Notes under the pieces: generated by a model
The model's input: the letters and a program-made list of their open reading frames with translations, nothing else
Told to the model about the DNA's origin: nothing
The model's database searches: none
Part shown: one piece after another, positions 55,029 to 64,000 of the stretch
Position numbering within the stretch: position 1 is the stretch's first letter
Layout of the letters: each line of letters begins with the position of its first letter
Program-made: the position numbers and the translations under genes
Assembly (NCBI RefSeq): GCF_014529985.1
Contig: NZ_JACVMU010000011.1
Location: 37,103-101,102, forward strand
Length of the DNA stretch: 64,000 bases
Reading direction: 5' to 3'
Source: Leucobacter sp. cx-42
Lineage (GTDB): Bacteria; Actinomycetota; Actinomycetes; Actinomycetales; Microbacteriaceae

Positions 55029-55532
55029 TTAGCGTCCCTCGATGAGCATCTCGGCGAAGCCAGCGGCCTTCAGCTGCAGGTCGTCAATTCGGCGCACGCG
55101 CGCTGCGTGCACGTCGTACCCTTCATACGCGGGCGGCGGATCATTGCGCACATTCCTCGAGCACTCGAAGTCACGGCACACGAGGACGCCGACGGTTGCG
55201 CCGCGGCGACCCGCGGCTCCAGTTCGCTTCGCGCTCCAGAACACGACGTCGTTCGGCAGCCGCACGTCACGGCACCAGTTGCACATCGCGCGCGACCGCG
55301 GTGACGCCTCAGCCTGCTGCAGCGTCACGCCAACGGGGTCACCGTCAAGCCGCGGAAGCACCACATACGCACGCCGCGCAAACTTCGGGTCGCGCCAGCC
55401 AAGGAAATCGAGCCGATCCCAGCCGTCGGCTGGCAGCTCAAGAATGGAGTCGGGGATCGTCATCTCTTTCGCCTCGCGCTTTGACGCGTTGATGAAAGAG
55501 GAACGAATGAACGTTTCGGTCAGTTGTTGCAT
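55029..55532 (-). CDS. FBP-domain treble-clef zinc-finger protein
   Basis: 167 residues. A basic N-terminus MQQLTETFIRSSFINASKREAKEM leads into a C-terminal treble clef with CNWC and CRDFEC cysteines, matching the FusB/FBP C-terminal zinc finger that binds elongation factor G. ATG 55532 follows AAGGAAC. It may modulate EF-G on the ribosome or protect it; whether it confers fusidic acid resistance is unknown. Confidence 0.85.
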   Translation of the reverse strand: MQQLTETFIRSSFINASKREAKEMTIPDSILELPADGWDRLDFLGWRDPKFARRAYVVLPRLDGDPVGVTLQQAEASPRSRAMCNWCRDVRLPNDVVFWSAKRTGAAGRRGATVGVLVCRDFECSRNVRNDPPPAYEGYDVHAARVRRIDDLQLKAAGFAEMLIEGR

Positions 55533-55869
55533 GGAAGTTCCTTGCGAGAGAGTCTGTCTCCGGGCCACAATCGCGACGTCAGCCGCGACCCAGAGTCTGG
55601 GTACACCAAGCCCACCACCTCGGCCCGGGAGCACCTCCCACTGACTTCGGCGGCGGATCAGCCCAGCTAGTCACCGTCGGCGAGTGCCTCGCCGACGACC
55701 TCCTGACGCTGCGCGTACAGCTCTCGATAGTTCACGCCGCTACTGTACCCGGGAGGGCTGAGCGCGCGCACAGGCGGGCTAACCCCGCGAAACGTGCCCG
55801 TTCACACAAAAGGCCCCTTTCATACGCATGAAAGGGGCCTTTTCGCAGGGAACTGTCGATCTCGCGGGG
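55533..55869. other. Intergenic region with repeat copy D
   Basis: About 340 bp. It holds repeat copy D and, on the minus strand at 55667-55735, a 22-residue GTG-started frame (MNYRELYAQRQEVVGEALADGD) with sensible codon use that may be a real microprotein. Confidence 0.5.
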
Positions 55870-55874
55870 TTAGC
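55778..55874. repeat. Nested-palindrome intergenic repeat, copy D
   Basis: The most perfect copy: 13-bp outer arms GCTAACCCCGCGA and TCGCGGGGTTAGC enclose a perfect 16-bp inner hairpin AAAAGGCCCCTTTCAT-ACGC-ATGAAAGGGGCCTTTT. It sits right after the SSS gene stop, so it could terminate it. Confidence 0.9.
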
Positions 55875-57324
55875 GGGCCCGGGAGGAAGAAACCAGCGTC
55901 GCCTCGAGGTCGATCTCGACGTGTTCGACGTCACGGGCACCGCGCGCACGGCGCACAGCCTCAGCAACCACGAGCACGATGAGGTTCGGTGCGAGGGCGA
56001 TGAGACCGGAGTCCCAGCTGCCGATGGGGATCTCAGCAAAGGTAATGATCGCGACAGTGAGCGAACCGGCAATGATGCTCAGACCGATCGGCCATGCGCC
56101 GACGCGCACGCGGTCTGCGAGCGCGATGCAGATCGCGGGGGCGAACTGTGTGGTGCAACCGTAGGTGAGGAGCAGCAGCGCGCCAATGTCCGAGCGAACG
56201 AGGCCGAACGCGAGCGCGAGACCGATCGCTGCGATGATGACAATGTAGTTCAGAGTCATCTGGTGCTTGGGCTTCACGGTACCGACCACGTTGCGGGTGA
56301 CCAGGGTCGAGATACCCATGACGATGCCCGACGCGGGAACCATCGCAGCAGACGCACCCGCGATGGCGACCACACCGACCAGCCAGTCAGGCAAGATCTG
56401 GCCCGACATGGTGAGCAGCACGGCGTTACCGGTCGTATCTTCGGGGAGTACGAGCACGGCTGCGAGGCCAACGGTGATCGGCAAGAACAGCACGAGCTGG
56501 TAGATCGGGAGCCACTTCGCGTTGCTGCGGAGCACCTCGCCGCTCTTTGCAGCGAGAACCGGCGGCCAGAGGTGCGGGAGGGTGTTGAAGCTCGAACCGA
56601 TGACGGTAACGAGGGTCGCGGTGATGAAGAAGACGGGGTCGTAGCCGTCAACGTTCATGGTGAGCAGAACCGGTGCTTCGCGAGCGATGTCGCCGAAGAT
56701 CTCCGGGATGCCATTGAACGAGATGATGAGGCCAGCAGCGATGACCGCCATTGCGACGATCATCATGATGTCCTTGAAGATCGCGACGCGAGCGATGCCC
56801 TTCAGGCCAGACCACGCAACGAAGATTGCCACGAGGATACTCGCGATCACCATGCTGAGACCGCGTGCACTCTCGCTGCCGGTTGCGAGCTCAACGATCA
56901 TGCCGAGGCCGGTGATCTGGAGCTGCAGGTACGGGATAAGTGCGAGTGCACCGATGAGCGCAACGACGCGGCCGAGCCAGCGGCTGTTGAAGCGATCCTC
57001 GAAGAAGTCACCCATAGTGAGGTAGCCACGGCGCTGACCGAACTCGCGGATGCGCGGTGCAACAAAGTACAGACCAAGCCACGAGATCGTGAGGTATGCG
57101 ACCGCGAAGGTCGCGCTCACGCCGCCACCGAATGCGATGCCGGCGAGGCCAAGGAAGCTGAAGGTCGTGAGCGATTCGCCAGCCTGCAAGAACCAAGAGG
57201 TCCACTTCGGGTTGTTGCGCTCGCCAACGGTCCAGTTGCTCATGTTCGACTGGCGCTTGCGGCTCGCAAGACCGAGGGCACCAATGAGGATGATGCCGGC
57301 GACAATCATGATTGAAACGGTCAT
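55870..57324 (-). CDS. Sodium:solute symporter (SSS family)
   Basis: 484 residues with about 13 spans. SSS signatures are visible: SNWTVGERNNPKWTSWFLQAGESLTTFSFLG near the start and the span pattern FGGGVSATFAVAYLTISWLGLYF. Such symporters use Na+ to import sugars, amino acids, vitamins or urea-like compounds. It overlaps the DUF3311-like gene by four bases and is followed by repeat D. The neighbouring amidase suggests an amide or related nitrogen compound as substrate. Confidence 0.92.
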   Translation of the reverse strand: MTVSIMIVAGIILIGALGLASRKRQSNMSNWTVGERNNPKWTSWFLQAGESLTTFSFLGLAGIAFGGGVSATFAVAYLTISWLGLYFVAPRIREFGQRRGYLTMGDFFEDRFNSRWLGRVVALIGALALIPYLQLQITGLGMIVELATGSESARGLSMVIASILVAIFVAWSGLKGIARVAIFKDIMMIVAMAVIAAGLIISFNGIPEIFGDIAREAPVLLTMNVDGYDPVFFITATLVTVIGSSFNTLPHLWPPVLAAKSGEVLRSNAKWLPIYQLVLFLPITVGLAAVLVLPEDTTGNAVLLTMSGQILPDWLVGVVAIAGASAAMVPASGIVMGISTLVTRNVVGTVKPKHQMTLNYIVIIAAIGLALAFGLVRSDIGALLLLTYGCTTQFAPAICIALADRVRVGAWPIGLSIIAGSLTVAIITFAEIPIGSWDSGLIALAPNLIVLVVAEAVRRARGARDVEHVEIDLEATLVSSSRAR

Positions 57325-57647
57325 CGTGCGTTCTCCTCTGCCTGAGCTGCTTCAGCTTCCTCTGCTTCGATCCGCGCCATGCGAATGAGCTCGATCTGGC
57401 GGGTCTCGAAGCGCTCAGCCTCGCGCTGATCCGCCTCCCTGCCGCCAGCGCGGAGGTACATGACGTCAACAATCTGCAGTGACACGACCGAAAGAATCAC
57501 CATGAGCGCGGCCCAGACGAGGACAGCGGGAAGACCGAACCAGAGGGTCGGTTCCTGCGCGAATGGCAGGAACGGGATCACGAAGAATCCGAGGGCGGGG
57601 ACGCACACGATGGCGAGCCTTCCCGGCGTGAACAGGCGGGGTTTCAT
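57321..57647 (-). CDS. DUF3311-like small membrane protein
   Basis: 108 residues with two spans (IVCVPALGFFVIPFLPF and VLVWAALMVILSVVSLQIV) and a Glu/Ala-rich helical tail. Small proteins of this type are commonly encoded just before SSS symporters. ATG 57647 with AAAGGAG upstream is chosen over 57665. Its stop overlaps the symporter start. Confidence 0.78.
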   Translation of the reverse strand: MKPRLFTPGRLAIVCVPALGFFVIPFLPFAQEPTLWFGLPAVLVWAALMVILSVVSLQIVDVMYLRAGGREADQREAERFETRQIELIRMARIEAEEAEAAQAEENAR

Positions 57648-57679
57648 GTTGTTGCTCCTTTGCAATGCGGTGACACGTG

Positions 57680-59095
57680 TCAGACGAGAGGGGGAAGCTC
57701 GTTCGCGAAGCGTGTCACCGATTCGTAGACGCGAGCCAGGCTGAGCAGGCGACGATCGCTGCCCGATGCCGAAATCATTTGCAGGCCGACGGGCAGACCG
57801 CCAGCGGTAAAGCCGGCCGGAACCGACAGCGCAGGAACGCCGAGCATCGTAATCTCGGTCGCCGCGCGCATCCAGTCGAGGTAATGCGCCTGCGCCTCAC
57901 CAGCGACCTCGTGCGGGTAGTCCCACTCCACCGGGAACGGCGCCACCGTGACCGCGGGGGCCAGCAGCACGTCGTACTCACCGAAGAACCGAGCACCCTC
58001 ACGCATGAGCGTGGTCTGCTGCTCCTGGGCGCGCATGATCTGGCGGCCAGTCAGCGGACGACCGAGCTCAATGTTCCAGCGCATGCGGTCGTTGAAGTCC
58101 TCAGGGAAGACGTCGAGCTCAGCGCCCCACTCCGCCTCGAACTCGGCAGCGCGCAGGGTGACGAACGACTCCGCTGCGCCAGCGAGGTTCGGCGATGCTT
58201 CGACAATCGTCGCACCGAGCTCCGCGAAGACCTGCACCGCACGTTCCAGCACGGCGATGACCTCGGCCTCAACCGGGATCGATCCGCCGAGCGTCGGAGC
58301 CCACGCGACGCGCACGCCACGGAGGGGCGCGTCGGCCGATCCGCCAAGCGCGCCAGGGACGTTCGCCGCGAATGCTGCGCTCGGCACTGGAGTGCGCGGA
58401 TCCGCCTGCCCAATCACATCAAGCAACAGCGCGACGTCATCGACCGTGCGTCCCATGGGGCCCGCGGTGGTGAGCGGCGTGAGGACGTTGGCGGCCTCAG
58501 CGAGCGGGACCAGGCCCGGCGTCGGGCGCAGACCAACGATGTTGCAGAACGAGGCAGGGTTGCGGAGCGATCCGCCCATGTCACTGCCGTCTGCGAGCGC
58601 GACCTGGCGGCCAGCGAGCGCGGCTGCCGCGCCACCGCTGCTGCCACCCGCCGAGCGGCCAAGCGCGTACGGATTGCGGGTCGCGCCAAACACGCGATTC
58701 ACCGAGTGCGAACCTGCCGCATACTCGGGAACGTTCGTCTTCCCGAGCACAACCGCGCCTGCCTCGCGCATCCGGCGCACATGCAGCGCATCGCGCTCGG
58801 GGACATGATCTGCGTGGCGGATCGACCCATAGGTCGTGCGCAGGCCAGCCGTATCGTGGGTGTCCTTGATACCGACGGGAAGACCAAACAGTGCCGCATC
58901 AGCGGTCGGCCCCGTCGCGTCGAGCTCGTCTGCACGGCGCAGTGCACCCTCAGCATCGACGGTCACCATCGCGTTGATCGCGCTACCGCGCTCGATCTGG
59001 GCGAGGTGCGCCTCAACAACCTCGCGGACACTTACATTGCGCGAGGCAAGCTGCTCGCGCAGGGCGGTCGCGCTGAGCTGAGTTACATCGCTCAT
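57680..59095 (-). CDS. Amidase-signature family hydrolase
   Basis: 471 residues. The amidase signature is present: lysine in LPVGIKDTHDTAG, cis-serine in GRSAGGSSGGAAAAL and the catalytic serine in GSDMGGSLRNPASF. It hydrolyses carboxamides to acid and ammonia. ATG 59095 follows GGAGG. It is 32 bp before the DUF3311-like gene, so the amidase, the small protein and the symporter form one operon. An inverted repeat in the promoter is discussed separately. Confidence 0.94.
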   Translation of the reverse strand: MSDVTQLSATALREQLASRNVSVREVVEAHLAQIERGSAINAMVTVDAEGALRRADELDATGPTADAALFGLPVGIKDTHDTAGLRTTYGSIRHADHVPERDALHVRRMREAGAVVLGKTNVPEYAAGSHSVNRVFGATRNPYALGRSAGGSSGGAAAALAGRQVALADGSDMGGSLRNPASFCNIVGLRPTPGLVPLAEAANVLTPLTTAGPMGRTVDDVALLLDVIGQADPRTPVPSAAFAANVPGALGGSADAPLRGVRVAWAPTLGGSIPVEAEVIAVLERAVQVFAELGATIVEASPNLAGAAESFVTLRAAEFEAEWGAELDVFPEDFNDRMRWNIELGRPLTGRQIMRAQEQQTTLMREGARFFGEYDVLLAPAVTVAPFPVEWDYPHEVAGEAQAHYLDWMRAATEITMLGVPALSVPAGFTAGGLPVGLQMISASGSDRRLLSLARVYESVTRFANELPPLV

Positions 59096-59112
59096 GGCAT
59101 ACCTCCATCATC

Positions 59113-59143
59113 ATTGACTTACCGTAACGGTCAGTAAGTCAAT
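59113..59143. promoter_or_regulatory. Inverted-repeat operator before the amidase operon
   Basis: TTGACTTAC and GTAAGTCAA form perfect 9-bp arms 11 bases apart (one more A/T pair outside). It lies between the amidase start and the Lrp-like gene end and is a likely site for the adjacent regulator. Confidence 0.6.
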
Positions 59144-59182
59144 CATGATTTTAGGTATTAGCCACATTAAATGGCAATGCTT

Positions 59183-60154
59183 TTACTTTTTGGTCAGTGT
59201 TTTCGTGAGGATGCGTCCACTTCGCTTCGCAACCAGGGTCGTGAGAGAGGGATGAATCGCTCGGACGTAGCGAGTCCATTCTCCGCCAAGCAGTTGCCGG
59301 ACGTGCGGCAGGTCCCGCGCATTAAAGTGCGCAATGAGGGCCTGCGAGCCGAGCAGCTGGGCCACATAACGACTCTCGGGAACGGCCGCGAGCATCTCAC
59401 CCAGGAGATCGATGTGCTCCGGGGCGCAACTGATGCGCACGCAGGTCTCGACGTCGTAGCCGAGACTCAACGGGTCAACAATCACGCGAGTGGCAAGCGC
59501 GCCCCGCTCCTGCAGATCTGCGAGCCGCTTACGTGCTGTCGGCTCAGTCACACCTGCCACCTGCGCAAGCTCTGCGACGCCTGTGCGGCCATCCTGTTCC
59601 AGCGCAGCAATGATTGCGCTGTCAGGGCCGTCGAGCTCCTCCACGGCGCCCGTGGATTCCTCAACGTGATGCACTTGCAGCACCTCATCCAGCTGATGCG
59701 CCTCGGCCCCCGTGAGGATTGGGGGTCGCCAATCAGCGTTGGTCTTGAAGTAGCGAAGCACCGGTGTCGCCGACACCTCGAGCACGCCATCGTAGCTCGG
59801 GATGACCTCAAGCGTCATCGTGCTGAGATCAAAGGCCTGCTCGTGTACCTCAATGAGCAGACTCGACGGATTGGCGAGAACGATGGCGTAGACAACGCCA
59901 GGATGCTGTGAGAGCTCGGCAGCGAGCTCCGCAGTACGGGAGGGTCGGCAGGTGATCTCAATGACGCACGTGGGGCCCAGGTTGTGGAGACCAATGACTT
60001 CGACGACGCCAGACTCGAGCAGCTCCTTGCCGCGGCGCGAGACGGTTCGCAGGGGCTCATCGAGCACACGGGCGATCGTGCTCCACGAGGCGCGGCCGTC
60101 AGCCTGCAGCGCCGCGACGATGCGGCGGTCGAGGTCTGGGAGAGCTTCTGTCAC
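59183..60154 (-). CDS. Double-domain Lrp/AsnC-family regulator
   Basis: 323 residues: two Lrp units in tandem. Each has an HTH (PDLDRRIVAALQADGRASWSTIARVL at 5-30; GPDSAIIAALEQDGRTGVAELAQVAGVTEPTARKRL at about 175-210) followed by an effector (RAM) domain. GTG 60154 with GAAGGAG 9 bases upstream is used rather than the longer open frame. Lrp proteins sense amino acids. Position and the TTGACTTAC operator suggest control of the amidase/symporter operon. It is transcribed toward that operon. Confidence 0.85.
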   Translation of the reverse strand: MTEALPDLDRRIVAALQADGRASWSTIARVLDEPLRTVSRRGKELLESGVVEVIGLHNLGPTCVIEITCRPSRTAELAAELSQHPGVVYAIVLANPSSLLIEVHEQAFDLSTMTLEVIPSYDGVLEVSATPVLRYFKTNADWRPPILTGAEAHQLDEVLQVHHVEESTGAVEELDGPDSAIIAALEQDGRTGVAELAQVAGVTEPTARKRLADLQERGALATRVIVDPLSLGYDVETCVRISCAPEHIDLLGEMLAAVPESRYVAQLLGSQALIAHFNARDLPHVRQLLGGEWTRYVRAIHPSLTTLVAKRSGRILTKTLTKK

Positions 60155-60249
60155 GCTCGGACTCCTTCGGTCAGTACCTCTTGAATCGTATCGGGGTTTG
60201 GGTGGAGACGCCGGTGCTCGGGTCTGCTCCCGCCCCGATTTTGGGTATA

Positions 60250-60270
60250 AAAAAAAGGGGGTCCGCCCCC
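60250..60270 (-). terminator. rRNA operon terminator
   Basis: GGGGGTCCGCCCCC stem; on the minus strand it is followed by a run of eight T. It lies 120 bases after the 5S rRNA 3' end. Confidence 0.85.
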
Positions 60271-60389
60271 TAGCCCCTCCCCCTACAACAGGAAAAGAAA
60301 CCAGGGAACGAACCCCCAATAAAACAGTGAAAGGGAAACCCCGCCCCAGCACTCATTGCTGAAACAGTGTTCCCCTACCCACCAAAAGG

Positions 60390-60509
60390 TGTCCGGCGGT
60401 GACCTACTCTCCCACACCCTCCCGAGTGCAGTACCATCGGCGCTGTCAGTCTTAGCTTCCGGGTTCGGAATGTAACCGGGCGTTTCCCTGACGCTATAAC
60501 CACCGTAAC
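60390..60509 (-). rRNA. rrf: 5S ribosomal RNA
   Basis: About 120 nt. The minus strand begins GTTACGGTGGTTATAGCGTC and ends with GGTCACCGCCGGACACC, the standard actinobacterial 5S ends, with ATTCCGAACCCGGAAGCTAAG in the middle. Ends are estimates. Confidence 0.96.
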
Positions 60510-60671
60510 TCTATAAAAATATCAACCACACCACACTACCAACCCCACCCTGTCACAGGCGAATCGATAATACTTACCGGCGTGGCTTCTCGTACATCAA
60601 GAACCACAAAGTGAACGCGAACATTTCGTTTAGATCTTCTGAAACCCATGCCCCTCAACTGAATGAGGGAG
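60510..60671 (-). other. 23S-5S spacer
   Basis: About 160 bp between 23S and 5S, AT-richer than the genes. No tRNA is seen in it. Confidence 0.7.
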
Positions 60672-63772
<3,101 letters not shown>

Positions 63773-64000
63773 TGAAATTACATGAATATCAGAAACCCAC
63801 ACCCATTCACCCTGAAAGACTGGGAAGCCCTCCAAAGCTATAAGCGAGTATGGGACCAAAAATTAAATCAGTATCACCACACACAACACATGCGTGTGGC
63901 AGATGCTCGCGTCCACTGTGTAGTTCTCAACGTACGACCAGTCCAAACACTACGAACAACACGTTCCGCAGCACTTGGCCAGAAAGGACCACCACCAAAC
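63773..64000 (-). other. 16S-23S internal transcribed spacer, partial
   Basis: The last 228 bp are spacer; 16S rRNA is beyond the window. The minus strand contains GTTGAGAACTACACAGTGGA and ACGCGAGCATCT, the conserved actinobacterial spacer antitermination-like element. No tRNA is visible. Confidence 0.8.

Noticed and set aside
55828..57315. 495-codon plus-strand frame
   Set aside because: Antisense to the SSS symporter gene; biased composition and no motif.

Overview
This 64 kb window comes from a chromosome with high G+C content. It most probably belongs to an actinobacterium of the family Microbacteriaceae, and the overall feel is Leucobacter-like; the genus is an inference, not a database match. 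Support comes from the codon use, GTG starts, single-chain glycyl-tRNA synthetase, class Ib ribonucleotide reductase with NrdH, the YtxH / holin-X / DUF3618 envelope triplet, and an actinobacterial 23S rRNA and rRNA spacer at the right edge. A 7-mer, GATCCGC/GCGGATC, is strikingly frequent in the core genes and almost absent from two blocks that look acquired.

Layout. 0-15 kb: the end of a TrmH-type methyltransferase, LysE and AEC transporters, a nitroreductase, a small membrane protein flanked by duplicated terminators, a MetE-like protein, a HemD-like protein, the envelope triplet, a degenerate flavin-amine-oxidase-like protein with a CPBP protease, glyS, and an operon of two tandem 2-hydroxyacid dehydrogenases plus quinone oxidoreductase. 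14-25 kb: alpha/beta hydrolase, permuted lipoate ligase, D,D-carboxypeptidase, a MocR regulator divergent from a DMT exporter, an MFS exporter, a SAM-IV-like riboswitch before a frameshifted unknown gene, and ogt. 23.9-27.2 kb: a kinase, a GntR regulator and a class III aminotransferase-like enzyme that resemble the hydroxylysine/phosphoethanolamine kinase-phospho-lyase pair and share a palindromic operator.

27.2-39.5 kb is the accessory stretch: an orphan HTH protein, a DUF4097 lipoprotein, a 567-residue unknown protein, an AbiE toxin-antitoxin pair with an operator, MarR/MMPL, and a Gabija-like OLD nuclease plus UvrD-like helicase. 39.5-47 kb holds nrdF, a DUF3892 gene, nrdE and nrdH (no nrdI seen) with NrdR and DnaA boxes, then rlmH and an MsbA-like ABC exporter. 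47-54 kb holds a DUF1684 protein and a peptide-type ABC importer operon ending in a C39-like cysteine peptidase. 54-60 kb holds a septum-formation-type lipoprotein, an FBP zinc-finger protein, and an SSS symporter / amidase / double-Lrp regulator unit. 60.2-64 kb is an rRNA operon on the minus strand (terminator, 5S, 23S, start of the 16S-23S spacer).

The most unusual signals are a four-copy family of intergenic nested-palindrome repeats whose two strands encode similar short peptides, the riboswitch-controlled unknown gene, the importer-plus-peptidase operon, and the kinase/phospho-lyase unit. All calls rest on reading the sequence; no searches were run.
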